A stretch of DNA of 64,000 nt from Flavisolibacter tropicus (GTDB lineage: Bacteria; Bacteroidota; Bacteroidia; Chitinophagales; Chitinophagaceae), in contig NZ_CP011390.1 in assembly GCF_001644645.1 (NCBI RefSeq), positions 2,972,001 to 3,036,000 of the forward strand, written 5' to 3'. Positions 45,179-54,006 of the stretch are shown here, piece after piece. Within the stretch, counting starts at the first letter, position 1, and the number at the start of each line of letters is the position of its first letter. The notes beneath the pieces were generated by a model. That model did not search any database. It saw only the letters and a list, made by a program, of their open reading frames with translations, and was not told the DNA's origin. Made by a program: the position numbers and the translations under genes.

Positions 45179-45718
45179 CTATTTTTTGCCCATGCATCTT
45201 TTATAGTCGGCAATTAATCTTTCCCTATTATACCACACTTTATACTTCTCAGGTATTATTGAATTTACCAAATAAATTATCCTTCCAACTTCTTCTTGGT
45301 AAAAGTTACTCACATGAACAGTTTTTGTGCTGTTATCTTTTTTAATAACAACTGTCACCTGCGAGCCATCGTCAATACAGGGATTTGAATAATAATCTTT
45401 TAATTTCGTTAGATTGATTTCGCTAATTTGTCGTAAAGTGTCCGAGAATTGTAGTTTTTTAAGAAAAACAATAGTGTCCTTGACGCCTTCTAAGTCACTC
45501 TTGAAAATTATTTTTAGTTGCTTATCGGTCAAAACCGTAGCCACTGAATAGGCTTCTGCATAAAAACTATTTACAATTATGGCCGTGAAAGGTCTAATGG
45601 TATCTTTCCCTTTTTCAATATTTGACTGTGCTTTGATAGCGTTGCCTGAGCATGAAAAAAGACCTATTAATATGGAGCAAAGCGACAAAACGTATTTATA
45701 ACCTTTCATGGTCTTCAT
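45179..45718 (-). CDS. Hypothetical lipoprotein
   Basis: 179 aa with lipoprotein signal (SILIGLFSCSG, lipobox LFSC). The mature part is alpha/beta, with QVTVVIKKDNSTKTVHVSNF near residue 120. No recognised family. The neighbouring genes are similar small exported proteins. Confidence 0.66.
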   Translation of the reverse strand: MKTMKGYKYVLSLCSILIGLFSCSGNAIKAQSNIEKGKDTIRPFTAIIVNSFYAEAYSVATVLTDKQLKIIFKSDLEGVKDTIVFLKKLQFSDTLRQISEINLTKLKDYYSNPCIDDGSQVTVVIKKDNSTKTVHVSNFYQEEVGRIIYLVNSIIPEKYKVWYNRERLIADYKRCMGKK

Positions 45719-45883
45719 TCGGGTTGTTAATGTGCACTCTAATTTCAGCTAATGTAAAAGGTATTTGTGAAGTGGCTGTAGTCGGTGTTACCGCTGCTTC
45801 ATTTACCTGCTGTCGTTGATATATGTTTTGTAAATGAAAGGTAGTGACGCAGCAGCCATTTAACAAATATGATGTTAGCCGAA

Positions 45884-46399
45884 TCATAAGTAAATAAAAC
45901 CTGTCTGGGTATTTCCTTTGAAGTTCTTTAAGTAGTTAAGAACTGCTTCTTTTGACTTGAACTCCCCGCCGTAGCCTGTCCAGAAGTCTACTACCTTATT
46001 GTTATCATACCTGAATATGATAATGTGGTGCGACAGTCCTTTACCTCCCTGTTTATAAGCCAAAAGCATAAAATGGTCATTTAGTCCTAAGTAGGTCAAT
46101 TGTCTGCGGGGTAACGGTTTCACTCTCCATCGAACTACATCTGTGGCTTGAAAAGGCTGGTTGGGATTGGCTATATCAAAGTCTCCTGTCCAACAGTTAA
46201 GCGTATGTTTAAGAAACTTGGGAATGTTGTTTTTATTGTTCAGTGTGGTGAGCTGGGTGGTCTGTAAGGAATCAACCAGCGCCTTTAGATTTTGATTGTT
46301 TAAGATTTTAACCGAGTCAATGGTATAGCTGCATGGCTGACTTTGGGCGAAACTCCCAAAAGTAGCAAAGAGCAATATGCTTAATATTACTGGTCGCAT
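45884..46399 (-). CDS. Secreted hypothetical protein
   Basis: 171 aa, signal peptide SILLFATFGSFAQ. Mature protein with two Cys and a C-terminal region (HIIIFRYDNNKVVDFWTGYG) of strand-like character. Family unknown. Confidence 0.66.
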   Translation of the reverse strand: MRPVILSILLFATFGSFAQSQPCSYTIDSVKILNNQNLKALVDSLQTTQLTTLNNKNNIPKFLKHTLNCWTGDFDIANPNQPFQATDVVRWRVKPLPRRQLTYLGLNDHFMLLAYKQGGKGLSHHIIIFRYDNNKVVDFWTGYGGEFKSKEAVLNYLKNFKGNTQTGFIYL

Positions 46400-46550
46400 G
46401 AATTTCGCCGAACGAATTGGAGCTTGCTGCTGTGGCGGCAGTCCATGTTCCTGTTGTTTGGTTTATAGTCTGAAGATAATTAGAATTATGGTTGATGAGA
46501 ACAGGTACAACTTCCGCTATGGTAGCAAGGTCGTGTTGTACGCAGTAAGA

Positions 46551-47276
46551 TTACTTTAATTTAGCCATGCGTTCTTCAGGCAATTCTTTATCTCTGTTGT
46601 AGTCATTAACTGTTAGTGTCGCCTTTACAACCACTTTGTTTTTCATAATAATCACGGTATCAACGCACTGCTCTTTATAAGCCGCTGCCATGCACAGGCC
46701 ATTGAATTTTAATCGATGCTCCTTGTTCTTCATTAGATCAACTGCTGAAACTTCAAAGGGTGCTCCATCTTGTTGACCTGCTTGGTTAACAAAGACGACC
46801 ACACCATGTGGTATACTATAGCTAATAACGTGCGGGTAGTCGACTGCCTTGGTTGTATCTTTTTGCAATGTAAGGATTGCTCCACAGTCTGTAGCGCACC
46901 CATGCTCGAAAAACAAGAGTTGGTTATTTTCACCTATGTACTCAGGAATGAAATAACGCCTGTACTCCAAAACTGAGGGACAATGATATAATCCTTTATT
47001 ATTGCCTTTACTCCATTGTATGTAAAGGTCTTTGTACCTGCTGCTATCATTCTTCACCAAATACTTAATTAGCCAACCATCCTTTGTAAGCGTATCATGA
47101 GCATAGGATTGAATCTCGTAGTAATTACTGTCTGAGAAATTAATAGGTATAAGTTTCCCAGCATTGGCATCAGGCAAAGGAACAGGAGTAGTTTGCTGGT
47201 CAGCATTAGGTGGGTTGCAACCCAATGTAAAAACACTTGCCAATAGTAAGATTCTAATTATATGTTTGGTGACCAT
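46551..47276 (-). CDS. Hypothetical lipoprotein
   Basis: 241 aa from the chosen start MVTKHI (47276); lipobox VFTLGC. The rest is beta-rich (NYYEIQSYAHDTLTKDGWLI; VVFVNQAGQQDG) with two Cys near residue 130. No known family. Its C-terminus (ERMAKLK) is basic. Confidence 0.65.
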   Translation of the reverse strand: MVTKHIIRILLLASVFTLGCNPPNADQQTTPVPLPDANAGKLIPINFSDSNYYEIQSYAHDTLTKDGWLIKYLVKNDSSRYKDLYIQWSKGNNKGLYHCPSVLEYRRYFIPEYIGENNQLLFFEHGCATDCGAILTLQKDTTKAVDYPHVISYSIPHGVVVFVNQAGQQDGAPFEVSAVDLMKNKEHRLKFNGLCMAAAYKEQCVDTVIIMKNKVVVKATLTVNDYNRDKELPEERMAKLK

Positions 47277-47513
47277 TTTATTGCGCACAACAAGTAAATA
47301 TACAAAACACCCCTTCCATAATATTCAGTTTCCATTTTCGATCCAACTCAAAGAGTATCAAGGCATATGGATTGCGCTTTCTATGTTTTCCATTTCACAT
47401 AACCGCTGCATTTATGCGTTTTCAATAACAAAGAAAACGCAACGTTTTTTTTGTCAAAACCATCCATATAAGATCACTAGAAAATTATTCCAAAAGCAAA
47501 CAAGTAGAAACAA

Positions 47514-47543
47514 AAAAGGCCTTACTCTATAGTAAGGCCTTTT
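47514..47543 (-). terminator. Terminator after the Gly-zipper lipoprotein
   Basis: AAAAGGCCTTACT (47514-47526) and AGTAAGGCCTTTT (47531-47543), 13-bp stem with a 4-nt loop, 25 bp past the stop of the gene on the - strand. Same stem family as 39108-39135. Confidence 0.87.
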
Positions 47544-47567
47544 CTCTATATTATTATTTGATACGGT

Positions 47568-48092
47568 TTAATATCTACCGTCTTTTTTATCCATACCTCT
47601 ACCAATACCATAACCGGCACCAGCACCAAGAACACCACCAATTACGGCACCTACACCACGGTTCTTTTTATTGATAATAGCACCCGCACCAGCACCTACT
47701 ACACCACCAACTACAGCTCCTTTAGCCGCTTTACTCCAACCTTTTTTTCTAGCAGGAGCTTGTGCTACCGTACCATTACCTGAGCTGTAACCTCTGGATC
47801 TACCAGCACCACTGCTACCGTAGCTACGAGATGAGGTACTACGTGTAGTAGAGCGCGCCACAGGTGCTGCAGCAGCAGCCCCAGCTGTAGTAGCATATGG
47901 ATCAGCTGTATTATTCAATTCATTCTGCATTTTCCAAGCCTGGTATTCAGACAGCCCTGCTGTATCGGCAGCCAGGCGTACCGAGTCTTGATAGGCCTTC
48001 AGCCTTGCACTCTCTACCGCTAGTTTATCCTGGTTGCTATTACAAGCAGCCATTACTGCGGCTATACTGAAGATGGATAATATGCGTTTCAT
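47568..48092 (-). CDS. Glycine-zipper (YMGG-like) lipoprotein
   Basis: 174 aa from MKRILSIFS (48092), lipobox VMAAC. The middle is Ser/Gly/Ala-rich (RSTTRSTSSRSYGSSG), and the C-terminal ~55 residues are a glycine zipper (GAVVGGVVGAGAGAIINKK; GAVIGGVLGAGAGYGIG), which usually packs as membrane-associated helices. Glycine-zipper proteins of this type sit in the outer membrane. Function not established. Confidence 0.85.
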   Translation of the reverse strand: MKRILSIFSIAAVMAACNSNQDKLAVESARLKAYQDSVRLAADTAGLSEYQAWKMQNELNNTADPYATTAGAAAAAPVARSTTRSTSSRSYGSSGAGRSRGYSSGNGTVAQAPARKKGWSKAAKGAVVGGVVGAGAGAIINKKNRGVGAVIGGVLGAGAGYGIGRGMDKKDGRY

Positions 48093-48328
48093 AAGTAACA
48101 ATTTAACGTGTAAAAATTTGTTTATAGCTTCTCTATTTTTCCTCATATATTACCTAAACCATGCCAACAGCTGTGTCAAATGTTAAAGGTTTATCAACCC
48201 TTTTTTCCCTTAACAAATAATTTATTCAAAGCGGAATTGCGCTTCGCTAACGGCTAAGCGCAATTCTGTTTCAGTACGCTAAACAAACAGTTACGGCACT
48301 GCTATTCTCCATAAAAAGAGCAAGGATA

Positions 48329-49003
48329 TTAGCTCCAGCTTTTAGAAAAGACTTTTTGTAACAAGGTCGTGGTACGCGCTTCTTTTTCAGCACGTATCAG
48401 ACGCTCTTTTTCAGCCACTTTACGGAACATGGCTTCACTAACAGCGCCAGCCATGATAGTAGGCAGATCCAGTTTTATTTTATTGCCGCCTAATGGTTTT
48501 ACAATCTCATTCCACATGTCGTTGAGCTTATACTCCTGTAAGGCGGTCTCCACTACTGGACGGATGGAACGGCGCAGGCTATCGCCAATAGATGCACGCA
48601 GGTAATCGGTACCGGCAGTACCGCCCGCTTTAATGATATGCATAGCATCGGTAAACTGCATATTACTGATACCGCTGGCAAAAATGGGTATGGAGTTGGT
48701 AGCTGTTTTTTCAGCTGCCGTGCCTAAGGTTGTTGTAAAACGATCGATCTCGTTGGTAAGCCCCAACATGCTGACCGTATTCATGGCCTTACGCACACCC
48801 TCGGGCAACACGGCGGTCATGATCGTTTCTTTATTAAAAGCTCCTGTGAAATTGCTTTCCTGTACGCCTAGTTGCAACATCTGGCGAATGGCAGCAGCGG
48901 CATCGTTCTCATTCAGCTTATAGCCGGCAAAGCGACCGCTGGTACAGGAGTACGACAAGGGTAAAAGGAACAGGAGGAGGAAAGGTACAATTAGTCTTTT
49001 CAT
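48329..49003 (-). CDS. DUF4197 lipoprotein
   Basis: 224 aa; lipobox SYSC after a signal helix. The mature part is helical and fits DUF4197 (ALPEGVRKAMNTVSMLGL; ASGISNMQFTDAMHIIKAGG; AATDYLRASIGDSLR-like). The domain is widespread in Proteobacteria and Bacteroidota, and its function is unknown. Confidence 0.83.
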   Translation of the reverse strand: MKRLIVPFLLLFLLPLSYSCTSGRFAGYKLNENDAAAAIRQMLQLGVQESNFTGAFNKETIMTAVLPEGVRKAMNTVSMLGLTNEIDRFTTTLGTAAEKTATNSIPIFASGISNMQFTDAMHIIKAGGTAGTDYLRASIGDSLRRSIRPVVETALQEYKLNDMWNEIVKPLGGNKIKLDLPTIMAGAVSEAMFRKVAEKERLIRAEKEARTTTLLQKVFSKSWS

Positions 49004-49092
49004 ATGCTACTTTTTCTTAAGAACCTCATAAGACCGTTTCGTTTAATCCACCTAGAAGGGCAAGGACTGTATTTGGCAAACTTTAACAAAAA

Positions 49093-49197
49093 GAAGCTGC
49101 GAGCTATGAGCCGTGAGCTTCGAGTAAGAATACATATCATAAGACATAAAATCCCTTCTCACGGCTCATAGCTCACCGCTCGCAGCTACACTCACAA
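49093..49197. repeat. Palindromic heptad array with arms differing by one unit
   Basis: Left arm read on the - strand: CTCGAAG, CTCACGG, CTCATAG, CTCGCAG. Right arm: CTCACGG, CTCATAG, CTCACCG, CTCGCAG. The arms pair except for a single whole heptad gained or lost. The right end contains the TGA stop of the following small gene (complement 49192-49194). Confidence 0.88.
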
Positions 49198-49401
49198 TGT
49201 ATCACTAAAGTCATTGTCCGTGCCCTCTGGCTCCAGCTTTTCATTTGGATCTATAATGCCTTTTAATTCAGTAAGATTAGGATCGGTTTGTTCCTGCCTA
49301 ACCTCATGAATCGGTTTCTCGTTACGCCCACTATTATTGTCGTTGGCTGCTTGCCAGCTTTTATCGTTTGTATTTATTTCATTCTTCTTCATTGCATTCA
49401 T
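49192..49401 (-). CDS. Small hydrophilic hypothetical protein
   Basis: 69 aa, rich in Asn, Asp, Glu and Lys, likely disordered (NDKSWQAANDNNSGRNEKP; LTELKGIIDPNEKLE). No signal peptide. Its stop codon is supplied by the adjacent repeat array, so the C-terminal residues may be recent. Short and low complexity, but the composition and start are plausible. Confidence 0.5.
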   Translation of the reverse strand: MNAMKKNEINTNDKSWQAANDNNSGRNEKPIHEVRQEQTDPNLTELKGIIDPNEKLEPEGTDNDFSDTL

Positions 49402-49434
49402 TTACTAATGAGTATACCATGATCGTTCCAATTT

Positions 49435-50826
49435 TTAATGCTGTACCAAAATGGACTGCCGACTATTGACCTCTTTTCCTGTTATTTCTATAAAATAAAT
49501 GCCATTAGCAAGGCCCTGTGTGTATACGGAAGTAGTTGCACTCTTTAGTGACTGCTGACCTACCAACAGGCCCGCCGCATTATAAATACGCAACTGGTGA
49601 GCGGTTTTAAAAGCTGCTTTTACATAGAAATAGGATGCCGCAGGATTGGGAAATACCTGTACTTGTTTTTCCTCACCTTCTGCAGGCACCCACTGGTTGA
49701 TATAAACATTGATGGTTTTGTTTGCGCAGCTTACAATAAGATCTTCCCAACCATCCTTATTTATATCTGCAAGGATTAAATAGGCCACATTAGCCGGTAC
49801 CTTCATTGCCACAGGCTCCTCAAATTGCGCATGGCCTTTACCCAGCATAAAGAACAGCGTATCGTTTGGCATACCATCCATATCAGTATGATTAAATACC
49901 AGGTCTGTAAAACCATCATGATTAAGATCTGCAGTGCGTAAATAATAGGGCCGGATCATTCTGTTTTCAAAAGAAGGTACTCTTATAGAAGGCGATAGGT
50001 AATCAGTTCCGTTATTGAGTTTAATGATCAAACTATCGGAGCCAGGCATATTATCAAAAGAAGCATACAGCAAGATCAGATCTTCTTTGCCATCATTGTT
50101 TACATCGGCCAGGGCAGGTCTGGCCATTTGAAAGGTGGGATGATAGGTAGGCACAAAATCACCATTGGCCTGCTGCACAAATATCAATAGCCATGGAAAA
50201 GAACTTGACACCACCACATCCCAACGACCATCGCCGTTTTGATCCGTAATAAAAATATCCTTACAGGTATCCAGCACCGAAGGGTAAGTTCTTTTGGTTT
50301 CAAAACTGCCATCGCCTTTTCCAATAAATACATGCAGGGAAATGGTACGGCCGGAGCCGCTAGTGGTGCTCAATATATCCATGATCCCATCTTTGTTGAT
50401 ATCAACACATTTTACGGCACGGCCGTGAGTACCGGTATACATGTAGGGCCCTTTGGTTAGTTGGCCGGAAGACTGTCCAAACCAAATGGTGAAGCCATTG
50501 TTCCAGTAACTGGAAATTACCATGTCCGGAAAACCATCTCTATTAAAATCGGCAATATCACTTAGAAAATAATTATCCTCTTTAGCCTGGTGGCTGATGC
50601 CAGAAAACTTTCCCTGCCCCTCTCCTTTCATAACACCCCATTGGGATTGACCGGCGTTGTATAACACCGTAAGATCTGACTGACCATCGCCGGTAAAATC
50701 TTTTGTATGTATAAGGTTGGCTACATCAGCCACATTATAGGTTTGAACAGGAGCAAATCCTTTCCATTGAGCTAAACAAGGAAACGTATTAGATAAAATA
50801 ATAAGCAGTGTAACGATCTTTCTCAT
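49435..50826 (-). CDS. FG-GAP/VCBS-repeat secreted protein with T9SS sorting domain
   Basis: 463 aa. A signal peptide (LLIILSNTFPCLAQ) is followed by repeats of the FG-GAP/VCBS type with calcium-like DxNxDGxxD loops (FTGDGQSDLTVL, FNRDGFPDMVIS, INKDGIMDILST, VNNDGKEDLILL, LNHDGFTDLVFN, INKDGWEDLIVS), likely a seven-bladed beta-propeller. The C-terminal ~80 residues match a type IX sorting domain (QVFPNPAASYFYVKA, IYNAAGLLVGQQ). Exported to the cell surface or medium. Confidence 0.87.
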   Translation of the reverse strand: MRKIVTLLIILSNTFPCLAQWKGFAPVQTYNVADVANLIHTKDFTGDGQSDLTVLYNAGQSQWGVMKGEGQGKFSGISHQAKEDNYFLSDIADFNRDGFPDMVISSYWNNGFTIWFGQSSGQLTKGPYMYTGTHGRAVKCVDINKDGIMDILSTTSGSGRTISLHVFIGKGDGSFETKRTYPSVLDTCKDIFITDQNGDGRWDVVVSSSFPWLLIFVQQANGDFVPTYHPTFQMARPALADVNNDGKEDLILLYASFDNMPGSDSLIIKLNNGTDYLSPSIRVPSFENRMIRPYYLRTADLNHDGFTDLVFNHTDMDGMPNDTLFFMLGKGHAQFEEPVAMKVPANVAYLILADINKDGWEDLIVSCANKTINVYINQWVPAEGEEKQVQVFPNPAASYFYVKAAFKTAHQLRIYNAAGLLVGQQSLKSATTSVYTQGLANGIYFIEITGKEVNSRQSILVQH

Positions 50827-50924
50827 AATTGAACGTTTGGTTTCTATATGTACAATTATCGCGTTGACAAGGCGGTGCAGGCCGACGTTGCAGGGGAAAA
50901 TGTTAAAGAAGAGGAAAGCCGCGG

Positions 50925-51043
50925 GCTATGAGCTGTGAGAGGAATCCACGGTCGACAGACGACAGTCCACAGAAGGAAAAGCTGCGAGCTATGGGCTGCG
51001 AGAAAAGTCAATAGTAATTAGTCGTTATGTCAGTAGTGAACAA
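50925..51043 (+). repeat. Heptad array, purine-rich left arm
   Basis: GCTATGA, GCTGTGA, GAGGAAT, CCACGGT, CGACAGA, CGACAGT, CCACAGA, AGGAAAA, GCTGCGA, GCTATGG, GCTGCGA, GAAAAGT, CAATAGT, AATTAGT, CGTTATG, TCAGTAG, TGAACAA. Begins about 100 bp upstream of the FG-GAP gene start; words match 34270, 49093 and 15824. Confidence 0.85.
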
Positions 51044-51105
51044 CTATAGGAGGATGGTAGGAGGATATCCTCTGTAACTCCTCTATAAGTGCGACTCATA
51101 TAAGT

Positions 51106-51260
51106 GGAATTTGGAATTTGTCCTTTGGAATTTTAAAGAAGGACTCCTGTGCGTGGGTGCTCCCCTTTAGGGGTCGGGGGCCGGCTACTCACCACTGACC
51201 ACTGACCATTCACGAGCCCGGCTTCTGCCGCGCCGCCCTGCCTATCTCCTCTGGTCTCTT
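51106..51260 (+). repeat. Heptad array, GGAATTT then GC-rich words
   Basis: GGAATTT, GGAATTT, GTCCTTT, GGAATTT, then CCCCTTTAGGGGTCGGGGG (palindrome at 51163-51174), then CACCACT, GACCACT, GACCATT. The same CCCCTTTAGGGG block occurs at 4555 and, reversed, at 15889. Confidence 0.8.
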
Positions 51261-51270
51261 GCACCTTTCT

Positions 51271-51314
51271 TGTACCTCTCCTGTACCTCTTCTGTACCTA
51301 ATCTGTACCTCTTC
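51271..51314 (+). repeat. Four tandem 11-bp repeats (TGTACCTCTTC)
   Basis: TGTACCTCTCC, TGTACCTCTTC, TGTACCTAATC, TGTACCTCTTC, then TGTAGG. An 11-bp period inserted in an otherwise 7-bp-period region. Confidence 0.85.
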
Positions 51315-51412
51315 TGTAGGCAAGTCCGTATCAACTGCACAGAAAAAGCCCTCTACCTGCCTTCCACATTCACTACTCCTCCCACCATCCTCCTATCTAC
51401 ATTCATTCCTGA

Positions 51413-51670
51413 CTCACCACTCACTACTCACCACTCACCACTCACTACTCATCATTCATTACTCATTACTCATCACTCATCATTCATTACTCACCCCCTG
51501 TCTTCCTTTCCCTCCATTGCCCCTTGAACATTGAAAATTGACCATTGAACATTCCCTCACTTCTTCCTTCTTCCTTCCTTGTTCCTTGTTCATTATTCCC
51601 TTCCCTGTCAACTTATCAACTTGTTAACCTGTCAACCCAAATCAGCCATCCTCACATCAGCCATTTCCTA
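51413..51670 (+). repeat. Most regular heptad array (CTCACCA to TCAACTT)
   Basis: Units 51413-51496 are twelve close variants of CTCAYYA: CTCACCA, CTCACTA, CTCACCA, CTCACCA, CTCACTA, CTCATCA, TTCATTA, CTCATTA, CTCATCA, CTCATCA, TTCATTA, CTCACCC. The same frame continues through TGAACAT, TGAAAAT, TGACCAT, TGAACAT, then CTTCCTT, GTTCCTT, GTTCATT, then TCAACTT, TGTCAAC. Because 7 is not a multiple of 3, spurious ORFs show heptapeptide repeats here. Confidence 0.93.
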
Positions 51671-51700
51671 CTAATCCTAGTTCTCTCGATTCAGACACAA

Positions 51701-51728
51701 AAAAGGCCCAGCTTGGCTGGACCTTTTG
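51701..51728 (-). terminator. Terminator after the PepSY-like gene
   Basis: AAAAGGCCCAGC (51701-51712) and GCTGGACCTTTT (51716-51727) form an 11-bp stem with one mismatch, just past the stop of the gene on the - strand, with a T-run. Confidence 0.8.
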
Positions 51729-51746
51729 CATCAATTGCAGGTTTGG

Positions 51747-52184
51747 TTATTTTTCAAATGTTTGATAATCGCTCCACTTGCGACCATTCTCCGACTTTAC
51801 TATTTTTTTTGCGTCGGCAGATTCAATGGTTGCGAAGTAAACGTCGCCTTCATTAGTAGACAATATGATCAGGTCACTGATCCAGGCTCTTTTAAGTTCT
51901 TTACGTAAGTCGAATTTCAGCTTGGACGACAACTCCGTAACAGGAATGCTTCTGCTAGTTCCGATCCAGCTACCATCTGGTGCATAATAGGCAGTAGCAT
52001 ACTTTCCATCTAACTTAAAGAAGGCCTTGTAAGTATTGTCCACTACTGTCCAATTAACTTCTTGAGCACTTGCATAGGTGCTTTTAAAAGAAGCTAACAC
52101 TGTAGGTGTTATTGGCTCACTGGCTTTTGCCATTTGAAAAATACTTGCAACTGTAACCGTTAATGCGAGAAATAGGTGTTTCAT
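51747..52184 (-). CDS. PepSY-like secreted protein
   Basis: 145 aa, signal peptide MKHLFLALTVTVASIFQ. The mature part is a pair of PepSY-like (DUF2874/BLIP-like) repeats: VLASFKSTYASAQEVNWTVV and KAFFKLDGKYATAYYAPDG, then LRKELKRAWISDLIILSTNE. Proteins of this type are abundant in Bacteroidota envelopes and are named for similarity to beta-lactamase inhibitors, but their function is unproven. Confidence 0.8.
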   Translation of the reverse strand: MKHLFLALTVTVASIFQMAKASEPITPTVLASFKSTYASAQEVNWTVVDNTYKAFFKLDGKYATAYYAPDGSWIGTSRSIPVTELSSKLKFDLRKELKRAWISDLIILSTNEGDVYFATIESADAKKIVKSENGRKWSDYQTFEK

Positions 52185-52491
52185 AAATCAGTTATTTAAA
52201 AGTGTTTAATTTGATTTGCTGGTGTAAAGTTGGTGCACGAAAAGCCCCAAATCAATGCAAAGAGGTGTAAACTGTTTCCTTGTTAGCATGGACCGCCAAT
52301 ACATATATATTAATTGTAATAATGCAATACAGGCGCTCTTTTGCGGCAATCTTCACCTCTAAATAAGCCCTACTACAATCCAACACTTGTATTGCCAGTT
52401 TGCACCTAAAATCCCTCTGTTCATACACCTCTGCAACAACATCCATTTCCCCTTGCAGTTAATTTGACCTTTAATTACCCATTTTATATCC
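52185..52491. other. Intergenic stretch, nothing recognised
   Basis: About 310 bp between the divergent PepSY-like and Sel1-repeat genes, AT-rich with no heptad periodicity. A 64-aa frame (52252-52446) has no features of a real gene. Confidence 0.4.
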
Positions 52492-53439
52492 ATGAAAACA
52501 AAACGCCCTTTTGCTTATAAACTTCTTATACATACACTTCTCACCTGCCTTACACTGCATTTTTTGCCAACGGCTCAGGCACAATACCGCGTGCCCGGAC
52601 AAGACAGCGCCTATGCCCTCTATAGTAAGATAGACACGTTGCAATGGAAGGAATACAATGCCGTATTCGACTTTGAAAAATTTGATCTGAACCGCATCTA
52701 CGAGCTGCGCAAAGCCATACAGCCCTATGTAGAAGCCCAGGATCCTCTGGGAGAATTTTTATATGCAGCCAGCATGGATCTCTATCCCTACGGACATGGA
52801 GAACCGAAAGAGGCACAGATTGCATTAACCTATTATACTAAAGCGGCTAACAAAGGACTGGCTGAAGCTGAAAGAATGCTGTTTGACCTATACAGCTATG
52901 GATTGATGGGTCAAGAACGTGATGAAAAGAAAGCCTTCAACTATTTACAGCGTGTTATAAAGCATGGCGATGCAACATTCAAAGCAAAGGGTTATGCAGA
53001 CCTTGCCGGCTTGTTTGATTCGGGCACATCTTCGTTTGTAAAACGTAATAAAGACTCTGTTATCTTCTATCTGGAAAAAGCGCTTACCTATACCCCTAAC
53101 GATGGCTGGTTGCTGGACTATGCCGCCGGTACATATGAGGAGAAACGTAATTACACGAAAGCGATGACCTACCTATTGCGTAGCGATAATGAACAAAGCC
53201 ATATTAAAGTAGCTGAATGGCTGATGGAGGGAAAGAAGGTTAAGAAAGATGTAAACCAGTCTTTAGCGATCTTATACAAGATAACAGACACGCTAATAAA
53301 AGAATATGGCAAAAACCTGGACGGCTATATGGGCGGTAGCAACCCCATGCACCTATTGAACAACTGGTATCGTTGTAAAAAATGGATTACCCGTGAGCAG
53401 TTAGGAAAATACTTTGATCCAAATTGGATATGCGATTAG
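52492..53439 (+). CDS. Secreted Sel1-like repeat protein
   Basis: 315 aa; signal peptide (LLIHTLLTCLTLHFLPTAQAQ). Sel1-like repeats at residues ~95-260: QIALTYYTKAANKGLAEAER, KAFNYLQRVIKHGDATFKAK, SVIFYLEKALTYTPNDGWLL. These helical repeats scaffold protein complexes in the periplasm. The partner is unknown. Confidence 0.8.
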   Translation: MKTKRPFAYKLLIHTLLTCLTLHFLPTAQAQYRVPGQDSAYALYSKIDTLQWKEYNAVFDFEKFDLNRIYELRKAIQPYVEAQDPLGEFLYAASMDLYPYGHGEPKEAQIALTYYTKAANKGLAEAERMLFDLYSYGLMGQERDEKKAFNYLQRVIKHGDATFKAKGYADLAGLFDSGTSSFVKRNKDSVIFYLEKALTYTPNDGWLLDYAAGTYEEKRNYTKAMTYLLRSDNEQSHIKVAEWLMEGKKVKKDVNQSLAILYKITDTLIKEYGKNLDGYMGGSNPMHLLNNWYRCKKWITREQLGKYFDPNWICD

Positions 53440-53492
53440 GGGATTGGAATTGGGTATTTGCCTTTTAGTACTTGTACTGTTATTATAAAACA

Positions 53493-53538
53493 AAAAGCAC
53501 CAGTTGATTGATTAACTATTCAATCAACTGGTGCTTTT
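53493..53538. terminator. Bidirectional terminator between convergent genes
   Basis: AAAAGCACCAGTTGATTGA (53493-53511) and its perfect inverse (53520-53538) form a 19-bp stem with an 8-nt loop and A/T ends. It lies between the convergent Sel1 and RRM genes. Confidence 0.9.
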
Positions 53539-53559
53539 CTATATATGATACGTTTGTTA

Positions 53560-54006
53560 CTAGTAACGATCTTTATTGTAGCCACCGCTACCACCACCTT
53601 TGTTATAGCCACCGCTACCACCACCTTTGTTGTAGCCGCCGCCACCGCCGCCTTTATAGCCGCCACCGCCGCTGTTGTAGCCACCGCCACCGCGGTTGCC
53701 ACCACCATAGCCACCGCCGCTATTACCGCCACGGTAACCACCACCGCCGCCAGAACCACCACTTGGGCGTTCGTCAGCTGGTTTTACGATCAATTGCTTT
53801 TTACCAAAAGCAATGTCTTTCAGATGCTCAATGGCGTCGCGTGCGTCCTGCTCATTTTGCATTTCTACAAACCCGAAACCACGGCTTTTGCCGGTTTCTC
53901 TATCTAGTGTGACTTTGGCAGAAACCAAAGGACCAAATTTTTCAAATATTTCTACCAGCTCGTCATCATAGAGATCGTATGGCAGGCCTGCAACAAAAAG
54001 TTTCAT
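53560..54006 (-). CDS. RNA-recognition-motif protein with glycine-rich tail
   Basis: 148 aa. One RRM at residues 1-80 with RNP2 (KLFVAGLPYD) and RNP1 (KSRGFGFVEM). The tail from ~84 is Gly-rich with GGYNKGGGS repeats and some Arg. Proteins of this shape are common in Bacteroidota and cyanobacteria and resemble cold-shock-type RNA-binding proteins. The Gly-rich part is encoded by a low-complexity tract that gives long false antisense frames (53508-53912). Confidence 0.93.
   Translation of the reverse strand: MKLFVAGLPYDLYDDELVEIFEKFGPLVSAKVTLDRETGKSRGFGFVEMQNEQDARDAIEHLKDIAFGKKQLIVKPADERPSGGSGGGGGYRGGNSGGGYGGGNRGGGGYNSGGGGYKGGGGGGYNKGGGSGGYNKGGGSGGYNKDRY

Noticed and set aside
45696-45887. 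63-aa ORF on the - strand
   Set aside because: Overlaps the ends of two better-supported genes and has no features.
51259-51534. 91-aa and 85-aa ORFs with HSLLTTH repeats
   Set aside because: A 7-bp DNA period read in threes gives 7-residue peptide repeats in every frame; these are translation artefacts of the array.
51413-51670. CRISPR-like regular array
   Set aside because: The period is 7 bp with no 25-40-bp repeat or unique spacers and no cas genes nearby.
52252-52446. 64-aa ORF in the 52185-52491 gap
   Set aside because: No domain, signal or motif; likely a chance frame.
53508-53912. 134-aa and 120-aa ORFs antisense to the RRM gene
   Set aside because: Antisense reading of the Gly-rich tail; the RRM frame has clear RNP motifs.
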